NCBI GenBank assembly: GCA_029844215.1
Contig: CM056724.1
Location: 84,897,093 to 84,961,092, forward strand
Length of the DNA: 64,000 nt
Direction of reading: 5' to 3'
Source: Przewalskia tangutica
Lineage: Eukaryota; Streptophyta; Magnoliopsida; Solanales; Solanaceae
The translations under genes and the position numbers were made by a program. The notes under the pieces were generated by a model. That model saw only the letters and a program-made list of their open reading frames with translations. It was not told the origin of the DNA and made no database searches. Below, piece by piece: positions 45,727 through 56,499 of this stretch; the stretch's first letter is position 1, and each line of letters opens with the position of its first letter.

Positions 45727-46848
45727 TGTTACACCCCCGTTGTTCCAGGGCATATAAGTGAGAACGTAAGTAAGGAAATAAGATTTGAATTTTGGAAGGA
45801 AAGAATTTTTACATTTTCTTAAGGAAAAATTTCGGAAGAATGTGAAGGCGAAAATTATTAACTTGGAGTTTAATTCTTCTAATTTGATTTATAGAATTAG
45901 TATTGGATTAGGAAGTCTTGGATTTGATAATATGGGGCCCGCCGGAAATTTCACAATTTTGTGGGGCCTTTCGATTTTTAGATATTTTGGCCAAGTGAAG
46001 CTATTATTTTGTGAAGAGAAATTATGACCAATGAGAGGGTGACATGTGTCCCCCTCCACTTGTCTTGCAAGTCTCACACTTATAAGATAAACTTGGCAAG
46101 ACTTTGAGCTCTCACAATATCTTCATTCTTGAGACTTTTATTTTCTCCCTTTCTCCTCTAGATTTTCAAGAATCCCATTAGACCAAAAATGAAGATCAGG
46201 TGTTACTAATCCTCGTAGATTAAGCTTCTTAACCTAGTGCTAAGCCAAGGTAAATACTCCAATATTTGAGCCACGGTTTTGGCCAAGATATGCCTTAAAA
46301 CCCTAGGCTTGTTTATGAACTTTTTGAAAGTAAAACAAGAAGGGAAGGTGGTTACAAACTTGTAGTGGAAACATGGATGTGATTGGAACTTGAAGAAGTG
46401 GTGCAAAAGGAAAGCTAGTGGTCGAGAGGTTGTGGACTGTTTTGGTCGAGATTTGTGGTAAGAGTTATTCTTCTCTTGAAGTAAATGAATATTACATATT
46501 GTTATAGTCAATAGATGAACTTGTGTAAGAAAAATGGAAAATAAGAAATGCATGTGATAGATGTTATTGTGGCCGATTATGAGCAGTTTTTGTGACATTG
46601 GATTCGTTGGTTATTGTTGTTGTTATCTTCACCTATTGCATGATAAAATGAAGTAATCTTGTTGTTGATAAGTTGATATGATTTGTATGAAGGTATTGGA
46701 ACTTGAATTGGATTAAAAAGGATTATGGAAAGGATTATTGTATTGGGGGTTGTTTGGCCGAGAATTAATATAAAAATGTTGGATATTGTTGTGCAGTTTT
46801 AGGGGCTGTTTTGTGGTATTACAATGCTAGAAAATCAGCCACCATTAT
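45727..46848 (+). repeat. El-4 3' LTR, first part
   Basis: TGTTACACCCCCGTTG at the start. The palindrome-like GAGGGTGACATGTGTCCCCCTCC is at 46034-46056. Donor-like AAG/GTAAATACTCC lies at about 46248. It is cut at 46848 by the inverted terminus of El-8. Confidence 0.8.
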
Positions 46849-48566
46849 TGTCATGACCCGAACCCCGGGCCCGCGACTGGTGCCCTACCTGGGCATTCTT
46901 CTACCCATACAACACAAGTAACCCGCGGAAGCTAAATAACACTCATCATTTTTTTCATTTTTTGCAAAAGGCAAAGCCGACAAGGCTGTCATAATAAATA
47001 ATACCCGAATGAGACTACAACTGTACAAAAATATAAATACAACTCACGCAAGTCCAGCCCACATATGAATATAGACCTCTAAGAGTTTTGACAGTAAATT
47101 ATGACGGGACAAGGTCCCATCGTACCCCTGAATATACCTAGCCGTAATGGAAGACATATGCCAAAATGACAAGCTCCTGAACATTGGAGCTATCCCACAA
47201 CGTTGAACAAGGATCCTAAGCTTGCGGATCACCCAACTGAGTACCTAATACCTGCGGGCATGAACGCAACCCCCCGAAGGGGGTCAATACAACAAGGTAC
47301 CAAGTATGTAAACATGAAGTACAGTAAACAAGATCATAACTGTACAAAATAATGACAGGGACAAGTATGAAAATCAAATACTAGATCCTACCGTGCCAAA
47401 AATAAGAATCAACTGTACCTTGTATCACTATACCCCTGTACCACTGTACCACCGTATTGTTGTATCACTGTACCACTGTACTATTGTATCACTATATCGT
47501 TGTACCACTGTACTAATGTATCACTGTATCGTTGTACTACTGTACTACTGTATCACTGTACTTTATCAAATTGATTCAACTGTATCCTTTTAAAAATAAG
47601 ATTCAACTGTGCCCACGGTACTTCCTTTTAAAAATGAGAGTCATGTCAAAATTAAGAACGTCTGTCCAAACAAACAAATATTGTCATGCGAGGTACGACA
47701 TGTCCCGGCCCATTCTGGGACTCGGTGTAACGCTCTATAAGTCATGCAAGGTACGACATGTCCCGGCCCATTCTAGGACTCGGTGTAACGCTCTATAAGT
47801 CATGCAAGGTACTGCATGTGTGGACCATTCTGGGACTTGGTGTAATGTGCTATAAGTCAAATAAGGTACGACATGTTTCGGCGCATTCTGGGACTCGGTG
47901 TAATTTGCTATAAGTCAAATAAGGTACGACATATTTTGGCTCATTCTGGGACTCGGTGTAATGTGCTATAAGTCAAATAAAGTACGACATGTTCCGGCCC
48001 ATTCTGGGACTCGGTGTGAATATAAAGGATTGTACACCTATAGCTATCACAAGCAACTATATATAATTTAAATCATCTTTGACTCTCATTAGCATAATTA
48101 GAATGAACTATCTTTTTAGAAAAACTCAAGGCATTATCAAACAAATATGTAAACAAATTTTCTTTTATAAAACCCAAAGTAATATCAAGGGAAAATATCA
48201 CTAAGGATTAGGATCCGCTCAGTTTATAAAGATCAAGTCAAGTATAGGATCCACTCGTCGTTTGTACCAACTCGATAATCTAATTCGTCTCGCTCCTCTG
48301 GCTAACATTATGGAAACATTTGCATGGTGATAACTGATCCGAATTGGCAAATTAATCCATTTTATGAGCCATTAGTAGGTTATATATTAATAATGATCTT
48401 ATCTAATCAACTGTGAACCTAGAAAGTGTAAAACGAACTGGTTATATCTTAGCTTCTATGTAGATGGAAAATTCTACTTATTTCAATATAATAGATTGTC
48501 GATTACTTTTTCGTTAACGCTGCAATGTCTTGTTCGATACATTTTATCATTAGTGCTGTAACTAGT
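46849..48566 (-). repeat. El-8: antisense LTR fragment, same family as El-4
   Basis: Starts TGTCATGACCCG, the inverted LTR terminus, and is an inverted copy of 16488-17470 (shared GGGATAGCTCCAATGTT and GCGTGAGTTGTAT words, read on the minus strand). It is cut at 48566 by El-9. The rest lies beyond the window, so solo LTR or whole element is undecided. Confidence 0.75.
47410..48020. repeat. Microsatellite and minisatellite in El-8 LTR
   Basis: 47410-47570 is a degenerate run of TGTACCACTG / TGTATCACTG words (about 10-21 bp periods). 47685-48020 holds six units of about 57 bp built on AAGGTACGACATGT, CGGCCCATTCTGGGACTCGG, TGTAA. Confidence 0.92.
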
Positions 48567-50722
48567 TGTTACACCCCGTAGTTCCAGGGTATGTATGTGA
48601 GGACGTACGTACGAGAATACGACATAAAAATTGGAAAGGAAGAAAGATGTGATTTTTCGGCGGAAAAGTTTTCGGATTTTGTGAAGGAAAAAGGTTCGTT
48701 AATGGGAATTGGATTCCCAGATTTGGTATTCGGACTTCTTGGAATATTAGAGAATTATGGAATTTTATTTCCGGAATTGGTCACGTGGGGCCCACGGGAG
48801 AAATTTACGGTTTTGTGGGGCCCACTTTGTTTTTGAGATTTTTGGCATTACGGATATTTCCGGGAGATGAAATATTTTGAACGTGTAGGAGGGCGACACG
48901 TGTCACCCACCTTAGGTGGCTTGTAGCCGTCTCAGGTGAATGTGGCCTTGGCCGAAATGGCTAGCCAAGTGGCAAGCCACTTGTCCCAATTCTTGTGTAG
49001 ACTTGTGGCACACACACTTGTACCCCAATCTCACCACACACTTGCTCACATCCTATCCCTTGATTTCTCTATATATACCCCCCCTTGATGCAAGACTTCA
49101 TTCATCCACACTTTGAGATTTCAAGTCTTGAAAATATACTCTCTCCCTTGTTGTTGTGCTCTCGGCAATAAGCCTCCCCCTTGACCAAGTTGTCCAAAAA
49201 TTCTTAAACCTTTAAGTGTTCTTCCTTAGGGTGTTAGGAAGATTGTGTACCAAGAGTTGGAAAAGATTTCACACCCCTAGCCTTGAAACCTTGTCTTGGC
49301 CGAAACTTGCCATAGTTTGAGCCTAAGTGTTCTTCACTTTTTGGAGTTGGATCTTGAAGAGGAGTTGGTTAGAAACTTCTAAGGGTTGCTTGGAGCGGAT
49401 TGGAGCGTAAGGAATAGGAGCTAAACATTGCTCAGGATCGACTTATTAATCTTTGATAATTTTGGGCTTATCGAGGTAATGATCTTTATCCCCCTATTGT
49501 AATTGGATATTACATGTTGTTGTAGTTTATAATTGAGTATATAATATATGGAAGGAAGATTGATAAGAATTGGACTGTTGGTATATTGTGGGGCAGAATT
49601 GTACACGTCCGGTTAGACGTGTAACCTCCTTGGAGTTGTTGGCTTGGTAGTGGGCCTTGTTAGAGGAGGATATTTATGTGGTTGTGGGGGGGGGGGGGTG
49701 CTGCCCAATTTTCCGTAGAATAAGGAACCTTGTACTTAGAAATGTTCTACGAAGAGATCTAGAAGTTGATAGACGTTTTGTGGCCTTTATAGGTTGAAGT
49801 ACTACGAGTAGTGTATTCTACTTGAAGGGTGGAAAAGGCTAGCAAGGGTATAGTACTATGGGGATTTTTGCTAATTGTCGATAATCGTCGCGAGGTATGT
49901 GAACCTCTTCCTATCCTTTCTAGCATGATTGTTGTGAACTATGTAGTACGGTAGACGTACGTGTGCTAAACGAATTTGGTTGGTTTAAAACATAAAGTGT
50001 TATAATGGATTTATGGGAAGTTAGTTATAACGACTTTATGTAGGTAAAATAATGGTTTGTTGATTTTAAAAGGTAAGAGACTTGATTTATATTTGACTTG
50101 ATATGAAATGTTAAGAACTTGAATTGTGTTAAAAAGTTATGAAACCGCATTCTTGAGTAATGAGTACTTGGCCTAAAAAAATGGAATAAGTTATATTGAT
50201 TTCGGAAATGGGAATAAGTATCGAACAAGCCATTGCAGCGTTAATAAAGGAAAACGTAATGACAATTAATTATATTAAAACAAGTAGAAACCTCCATCTG
50301 CATAGAAGCTAAGATAAGACAAAATTGTATTACATTTCCTAGATCATGACTGCTTTAATAAGATAATTATAAACAAGTACTGATTTTCTTAAATTCCAAA
50401 GTAAGGAACTTGTTTTATAAAAGAGAGAGACTTGAGAAATTGAAGTGTTTTTGTTTAATAGGAAGGCATGGTTTTGTCTTAAGTTGGTTTAAAAAGAAGG
50501 CATGGTATTGTCTTGGTTTATTCAAAAAGAAGGTATGGAAATTGTTTTGGTTTACTTAAAAAAAGATAGTTACTCTATTTTGAAACTACGGGTATCGTGT
50601 GACCTTTGTAAAATAAATGGATCTTTTTGAAAGAATTTAAGTACATAGTACCTTGGGGTTAAAACCCGGATTTGTTGTCATAAAATGGAAGTGTAAGAGT
50701 ATGTTAAATTTGCCTATGCTAG
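48567..50722 (+). repeat. El-9 5' LTR, first part
   Basis: TGTTACACCCCGTAGTTCC. It includes the promoter region, donor-like sites and a 14-base G run at about 49685-49698. It is cut by the poly(A) insertion at 50723. Confidence 0.88.
48888..49475 (+). promoter_or_regulatory. Putative promoter and AUG-free leader of El-9
   Basis: GGGCGACACGTGTCACCC (48891-48908) includes an exact CACGTG; a TATATATA box is at 49070-49077. From 49091 to the donor-like ATCGAG/GTAATG at 49475/49476 there is no ATG (385 bases), and the next ATG comes within the proposed intron. The candidate acceptor TACCAG/TTATG is at 62839. Confidence 0.55.
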
Positions 50723-51650
50723 TTTTTTTTTTTTTTTTTTAGGTAAATGCAAATATTATTACTAATAACGGAAATAAAGATGGCTACAATCAGTCATTGA
50801 GGGTTCTCAATCCTCAACGTTATGAAAACAAGAAATGGGGGAGGGGAGCAGTGGTCACTCAAAGGTGCCATTACAAGAGGGGATAAAATCATAATAGATT
50901 TAAGTCCTTTTGATTCTAGACGAGGAATTGGAAAGATTCCTGCATAAGTTTCCTACGTTGAATTAAACTCCTTGCACGCTTAGTAGGTGCATTAGTTGCA
51001 TTCGTGGGGGAATGCAAGGGTAGTGCACTATTGGGAAAAGTTGCCATAAATGGCTCAAGTCCGTTGGCATTAAATGCTCCATTGGTCGAGACCAAATGAA
51101 AGGTCTTAGGCGAATTGGAAAAGAGTGACCCTTCGATTTCCACATTAGTTGATCTTCCAAGACTCAATTGAAGAGTAGTCCCTTCGGATCCCGTAGCCAT
51201 CAAGTTTCCAAACTTATTTTGACGAGCTGCCCCTTTGGTTTCCGCAACCTTTGAATTCATTAGAATAGTTGACTCTTCGGTTCTCACCCTTATCAATTTT
51301 CGATGTCCCATTGAATGAGATGTTTCCTTGGTTTTCTCAGTAATTAAATGCCCCAAATTACCAAGTATCGTTAGAAGGGTAGGCTGTTCAACTTCCACAC
51401 GATTTGTACTACCAAGAACCATGGGAAATGAACCATCATCGGGCTCTACATTCTTTAACCGAAGACCCTTAGGCTGCAGCCATGACCCGCGACCACCCAC
51501 GTGACCAATCAGCAGCCCATGACCACCCTTCTGACCCTCCTTCGACCCAGAACCACCCTCTTGATCCGCCATCAACCCATGCCCACCCATGCGACCCGAC
51601 ATTCCCTCGAGAAGGGGTGGGGCTTCGGAAACCGCAAAAATTGCATTCTT
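50723..51650 (-). mobile_element. Poly(A)-tailed insertion (LINE-like or retrocopy) in El-9 LTR
   Basis: An 18-base T run at 50723-50740 is the poly(A) tail of a minus-strand insertion. LTR sequence stops at GCCTATGCTAG and resumes near GTGATAGCC (about 51650), as judged from the El-6 LTR, where TTGCCTATGC and GTGATAGCC are about 50 bp apart. The body carries one 228-codon frame and no RT. A poly(A) tail and lack of LTRs indicate target-primed insertion by LINE machinery. I found no clean target duplication; AAATTTGCCTATGCT against AAAAATTGCATTCTT is only a weak candidate. Confidence 0.6.
50916..51602 (-). CDS. Unrecognised 228-residue protein in the poly(A)-tailed insertion
   Basis: Open from ATG at 51602; the frame is also open for several codons upstream (EAPPLLEG), so it may be a 5'-truncated longer frame. 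The N-terminus is Gly-rich with repeated GGHGL and GGRGS words (residues 6-40); the middle is Ser/Thr/Asn-rich without clear domains; the C-terminus is basic (KRARSLIQRRKLMQESFQFLV, split here by position 208 onward). There is no transmembrane segment or zinc motif. About 180 bp of untranslated sequence lies between the stop and the poly(A). It could be the end of a LINE ORF1 in an internally deleted copy, or a retrocopied host mRNA. I do not assign a function. Confidence 0.5.
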   Translation of the reverse strand: MSGRMGGHGLMADQEGGSGSKEGQKGGHGLLIGHVGGRGSWLQPKGLRLKNVEPDDGSFPMVLGSTNRVEVEQPTLLTILGNLGHLITEKTKETSHSMGHRKLIRVRTEESTILMNSKVAETKGAARQNKFGNLMATGSEGTTLQLSLGRSTNVEIEGSLFSNSPKTFHLVSTNGAFNANGLEPFMATFPNSALPLHSPTNATNAPTKRARSLIQRRKLMQESFQFLV

Positions 51651-52094
51651 GTGATAGCCTTTGGTGGTATTACTATGTTACCGCGTCTCTCGGTTGGAGG
51701 GCCGACTGACTTGTTGTGAATTTATTGGACATACCGGTAGTGACGGAGGATTCCACGGTTATGCTTCCATTATGATTGATCTTGGCCATGCTTATACGAT
51801 GAGGGATTCCGGGGCATGCGGCCAGGATGCGGGTTAGATGCCCGGGTGTTTCATTACTCCATGGCCATGCTTATACGATGAGGGATTCCGGGGCATGCGA
51901 CCATGTTATATTTTACTCCATGGGCTAGCTCCCCATGAAGACATGCGCCTACGATGAGGGATTCCGGGAGCATGTTATATTATTACTCCATGGGCTAGCT
52001 CCCCATGAAGACCTCTGCACCTACGATGAGGGATTCCGGGGGCACGTTATGGCCATGCTTATATGATGAGGGATTCTGGGGCATGCAGCCACGT

Positions 52095-52131
<37 letters not shown>

Positions 52132-52598
52132 TGTATATGTGTACGCCGACAGTGAGGTAGGATGCCACGGGCGCGTCACCTGGTTATATGTTACACCTAC
52201 GGCTGCCGGCAGTGATGGAGGATTCCACGGGCAGGAGGTATATATATATGTATTGTATATGTGTACGCCAACAGTGAGGTAGGAATTCCATGGGCATGAG
52301 TGATGACTTTGAGGGCGTGAGTCCCTGACTTGACATGACTGTTTATATATGTTGTGTACTGTAGTTTGGTTATCATACATGTCTCCTGCTTTATATAGAC
52401 TATTATGATTTCATTTACAGTATTTTCAGTTTCACATACTTGTACCTGTTGTACTGACCTCCTTCGGGGGGCTGCGTTCATGCCGCAGGTAGAGGTACAC
52501 CGGTTGTTGATCCTCGCTCATAGGATCACGGTTCTGCATATTAGGAAGCTCCGTTTCTCTGGAGGCTTATCTTTGGTATAGTCCCCTATCATTGTAGG
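51651..52598 (+). repeat. El-9 5' LTR, middle part with minisatellite
   Basis: The array at 51775-52095 uses GATGAGGGATTCCGGGGCATG units, with interspersed CTCCATGGGCTAGCTCCCCATGAAG; a (TA)n(TG)n run lies at 52090-52131. Below it are TTTCACATACTTG and CTGCGTTCATGCCGCAG blocks (52430-52489). It is cut by El-10 at 52599. Confidence 0.85.
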
Positions 52599-52790
52599 TG
52601 TTATACCCCGTATTTCCGGAGTATGTACGTGAGGACGTACGTACATTTGTACAAACCCTAATTAGGTTAAGAATGGAATTGTAAGCTTTCGACGGAAAAG
52701 ATTTCGAACCTTGTGAAGGAAATTCCACGTTTTTAATATTTTAACCGATTACGGATTTTTACGAAAGACGAATATTTTGGACCAATGGGA

Positions 52791-53293
52791 GGGCGACATG
52801 TGTCACCCTTAGTGGAGTCCACATGGCTCATTGTTGTGGTGGGCATGTGTTCCATTATTGTGGTGGACATATGTCCAAATGTTGTGGGAGACACTTGGTT
52901 GGAAGACCTCATCTTTCACTTGGATCATAATCCCAACCCTCCACTTGTTTTAATCTTGTCCCTTGAGTGTTCTATAAATACCCCCCCTTGAGTGAAGACT
53001 TCTTCATCCACTCCACACTTTCTCCAAGTCTCAAAAACTCCCTCTCCCTAGTAGTGTTCTCGTCCAAAGTCCTCTTCCCCCCCTTCCTAGTTGCTCGGCC
53101 GAGAGCCCCCCTGGTAGAAAATATTCTCCAAGTGTTGTTACTATCTCCAAAATACCCTAGCCCAAATCCCTTATAGTATTTAGGTAGAAGTTGTGTAGAA
53201 CTTCTAAGGTTTTCGAGCTATCTGAGCGTGCAAATTAGAGCTAAACCTTGCTCAGGATCGACATTTAACTTGGATAATTTTGGGCTTATCGAG
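52791..53293 (+). promoter_or_regulatory. Putative promoter and AUG-free leader exon of El-10
   Basis: GGGCGACATGTGTCACCC at 52791-52808 and TATAAATACCCC from 52973 set a start near 53005. From 52981 to 53293 there is no ATG. The block GCTAAACCTTGCTCAGGATCG then ends in a donor-like TATCGAG/GTAAATA at 53293/53294. The candidate acceptor TTTCTTTAACAG ends at 55158, two bases before the gag ATG. Confidence 0.6.
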
Positions 53294-53582
53294 GTAAATA
53301 CTCTTGTCCTTCTATTGTAATTGGAGATTACATATAAGAATAGTTAAGAGTTGAGTATAAGATATAGAAGGATATTAAAGAATAGAATTGAACTGTAATC
53401 ACAGTAGAAGGGTATAAAAGAAGAGAATTGAACTGTACTTACATAGGACTGTATTTACAGTAGACTTGAGTAGTTTGACGGGTAGGGAAATGCTGCCCAA
53501 TTTTCTGTAGAATAGAGAACCCTCTGCTTAGAATATTCTACAGTATAGTCTAGACGTTGATAGACGTATTTGACTGTTATAG

Positions 53583-53636
53583 GTCGATACTCTGCGCGCG
53601 ACATATTCGACTTGGCAGGTGGTTTTCGCCGAGGAG
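53583..53636 (+). promoter_or_regulatory. Candidate small leader exon of El-10
   Basis: Bounded by ACTGTTATAG (acceptor-like, ends 53582) and GAGGAG/GTATGTGA (donor-like, 53636/53637). 54 bases, no ATG. The same pair of boundary motifs occurs in other families. Confidence 0.35.
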
Positions 53637-54958
53637 GTATGTGATTTTTCCTATCCTCTTGAGCATGATATTTTAAATATATATATAGTACGGTAGACGT
53701 ACGTGTGTTAACTGAACATGGTTTTACTTGACGTCTTTCGACTTGAGTCTAAATAATAAGAACCTTGAAGTATTTCAAAAGAATTATGAATCATTTTTGA
53801 AAGAAGAGTAATACTTGATTTTTAAACAGAAAGCTTAAGAGTTATACTAGCTTTATGGGAAGTTAGGTATAACGACTTAAGAAAGATAAAAGGAACGGTT
53901 TTACTTATTGTTTATGAAAATCTTGTATTGATTTCTGCAAATTGTAGTAAGATGGTTTGATAGGAGAACATGTTATGATGCTACGTGTGTTAGTGCCTTG
54001 TGATGTTGTGTAAGGGGGTCATTCTTGTTGTGCTTACGTTGTTAAACGTTAAGACCGTTGTACTGTTATTATATCACATACCCCCTTGACTTGTTATACC
54101 GAGGGCTTGCCACCCTTGATGCGGGTCTATACGGCCTATGCAGTCTGTGTGACTATGCGGAGCTGCGGGAGTTCCAGGATTGATCATTCCGGGTGTTTTA
54201 TCCCGATGCGGGGGATGCCCTATGCGGTCTGTGTGACTATGCGGTCTATGAGACTATGCGGTGCGAGTCGAGAGGTACCGGGGTTAGCTACCCCGACGCG
54301 AGGAATACCTCATGCGGTGCATGTGTGACCTATGCGGATCGCGGAAGTCGAGGATTAGGCACGCATAATGATACTATGGGCGATTGGCCTTGCTTCGATC
54401 ATTCGCGCCTAGAAAAGACCAGTTACACTATATCTATTTTGCTCTTGTTTATGTTGTGACACTATGTGATTGAACCGTTGTATTTGCAAATGGTTTTAAA
54501 TACTTTGATTTTACTTGATTTTTCTGATTTCACATACTTGGTACTGTTAATCGACCTCCTGGAGTGCGTTCATGCCGCAGTAAGGGAAAGCAGTGCTAGA
54601 TCCACATCCTTAGGATCTCTACTTTGGTATCGTGAGCTCCATCTTCTCGGAGGCTCGACTTTTGGTATGGTTCTCCACGATGTTGTAGATATATGTACAT
54701 TCAGGTATGGCGGGGCCTGTCCCGCCATAGTTGTTTACTTCCAGAGGTGCGTAGTCCTATTGTAAAGTTGGGATGTAACTGCCAAACTTGATGTTTATAT
54801 ATATATGCCGAAAGGCGCATTTTTCTCAGATAAACTGTGTCTCATGTTACATTGTTTCATGTCTTGTTTTTATATTCCGCTGGTTACTCTGATGTATGAC
54901 TACTTGGGTGCCCGGGTAAGGCACCAGTCACGGGCCCCGGAACGGGTCGTGACAAAAG

Positions 54959-54971
54959 TGGTATCAGAGCA
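54959..54971 (+). other. Primer binding site of El-10
   Basis: TGGTATCAGAGCA, 4 bp after the LTR. Confidence 0.93.
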
Positions 54972-55160
54972 GTTAATCCTCGGAAAGTGTCTATGCACCG
55001 TATCTAGTAGTCTTGATTATCGGTGTGTTGTGCACCACACCAATAATCAGGAGGCTATAGGATATTTAGGATTGGTTTCCATTCTTCTCACTCTGAGATC
55101 GTGCCTTAGAGCTGTGTTATAAGTTGAACCCCTCTAACGTATTTCCTTTCTTTAACAGTT

Positions 55161-55778
55161 ATGCCTCCACGTAAGGCAACCCGGGCCCAGAAGGGCAAGG
55201 CAGCCGAGGGAGCTGCTAGTAGGACACCGAGAGTCACGAGGGCACAGGCCCAGTTCTTACCCGAGGCGATACCTCAGACGGCGAGTTCCATGACGCCGCC
55301 GGCCCCAGCAGAGACCACGCATTCGCACCTCGGTCCCACACCTGGGCAGGAGTTAGGGTACAAGAGATGGCGATCGCCAGATCGTGGCGCACATGAGGAT
55401 AGGCCGACGCAGCAGCCTGGGCCCAGAAGCACTGTGGTTCACCCGAGATCAGATAGTTTGAGGCTACGGGATTTTCTGAGTTGTAGCCCGCCAGAGTTCT
55501 ACGGGTCGAGGCCTGAGGATGACCCGCAGGAGTTCATCCGTCAGTTACAGAGGATCATGCGGGTGATCAAGGCTTCAGAGACCGAGTCCGTGATCTTCGG
55601 TTCGCATTGGCTGCGTGATACCGCAGTCGACTGGTTTGACTCGTGGGAGTTTCCCGGGGAGAGCATGCGCCTCCAGCAGTATGGGACGAGTTTTCGGAGG
55701 CTTTTCTCACTCACTTCACGCCTCGCAGATGAGGAGGCACGCGACAAGTTTTATTCTTTGAGGCAGAGGCGCGATTAG
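55161..55778 (+). CDS. Gag N-terminal and central domain of El-10
   Basis: 205 codons. It starts MPPRKATRAQKGKAAEG directly after an acceptor-like ACAG/TT. A Pro/Thr-rich N-terminal region (about residues 40-95) leads to SLRLRDFLSCSPPEFYGSRPEDDPQEFI (from about residue 99), and AVDWFDSWEF. After about residue 172 the frame shifts and HFLPPQMRRAR is replaced by unrelated residues up to the stop. It would form the particle shell if whole. Confidence 0.88.
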   Translation: MPPRKATRAQKGKAAEGAASRTPRVTRAQAQFLPEAIPQTASSMTPPAPAETTHSHLGPTPGQELGYKRWRSPDRGAHEDRPTQQPGPRSTVVHPRSDSLRLRDFLSCSPPEFYGSRPEDDPQEFIRQLQRIMRVIKASETESVIFGSHWLRDTAVDWFDSWEFPGESMRLQQYGTSFRRLFSLTSRLADEEARDKFYSLRQRRD

Positions 55779-55872
55779 GGAGTACAACGTCGAGTTCGAT
55801 TCTTTGGCTCGATATGTCCTCTGCGCTAGTAGCGAATATGGAGGATCGAGTGCACCGCCACGCCACCGCTAG

Positions 55873-56445
55873 ATGATTATATGGCGTAGTCGATGCGGCT
55901 GGTGTAGCTCTTCACCGGGCATGGATATTGCCCGCACGCAGCTCATGCACTTGGATGCGAGGCGTAGAGACGGCGGGTCGGCAGATATCAGCGGCGAGAA
56001 GAAGGCGAAGGCGGATCTTTTGGTAGCTCTCGGGGTGGGCGACCTCGGCGAGCCTAGATTTGTACCCGGCCGGCTCGAGCACTCCTACATCGTTTGCATG
56101 CGGCCGAGTATTCGGGCGGTCGGGGCGGGACTTGATTTCGGGGTAGCAAGGGTGCTAACCGATCGAGGTACGCTCAGTGTGTCCGATGTGGTAGATTCCA
56201 TTCAGGAGGTTGCGGTACTACTTTGGGAGCTTGCTACACTTGTGGCGGCAGGTCATTATGCTGAAACTGTCAGGCGAGCGTGGCCCGATGGTAGGTCACC
56301 TACGAGTGCATTGCCGGGTCTTCATCTCCTACAATTACTCGCCCCGGAGGGCAGGGTACTCATGCCAGTAGGTCGCGGCAGATGTCGTGGCGCGGGTCCC
56401 AGTTCTAGCGGTCCTCAGAACCGCATTTATGTCTTGTCCCGGTAG
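55873..56445 (+). pseudogene. Gag C-terminal part of El-10, scrambled
   Basis: 190 codons open, but only islands match gag: SSPGMDIARTQLMHL at the start (PGMDIARMQAHAL in El-7) and SSSGPQNRIYVLSR at the end (SSSGPQNRIYAMSS). The knuckle region in between reads as VVDSIQEVAVLLWELATLV, out of frame; CYSCG-type residues appear in a neighbouring frame. Confidence 0.7.
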
Positions 56446-56499
56446 GCGGGACGGAGGCGTCGCGACATCGCCGCAGTACTTTATCGGTTCGGTTGTGAT

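Larger units (their letters stand above)
16488..46848 (+). mobile_element. El-4: outermost sense element, non-autonomous, interrupted by El-5
   Basis: Visible parts: 5' LTR end (16488-17470), primer site, short interior (17471-18233 and 45319-45726), polypurine tract, and 3' LTR start (45727-46848). The interior totals only about 1.2 kb and has a 23-codon gag stub but no enzyme domains. El-5 (18234-45313) splits the interior with a GTGTG duplication. Both LTRs are themselves interrupted, by El-3 on the left and El-8 on the right. It is the oldest recognisable unit of the nest. Confidence 0.8.
52599..54954 (+). repeat. El-10 5' LTR
   Basis: TGTTATACCCCGTATTTCC to CGGGTCGTGACA. The array at 54110-54360 uses CTATGCGGTCTGTGTGA-type units. 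A perfect 9-bp stem, TATGGCGGG / CCCGCCATA, lies at 54706-54729. Compared with the 3' LTR it lacks a stretch of about 110 bp present at 60108-60219. Confidence 0.95.

Noticed and set aside
46206..46598. 130-codon minus-strand frame in the El-4 3' LTR
   Set aside because: AT-rich LTR leader read backwards; no start context, motif or conservation seen.
47410..48020. CRISPR-like regularly spaced repeats
   Set aside because: Units are contiguous tandem repeats of about 57 bp with no unique spacers and lie inside an LTR of a plant retrotransposon; no cas genes.
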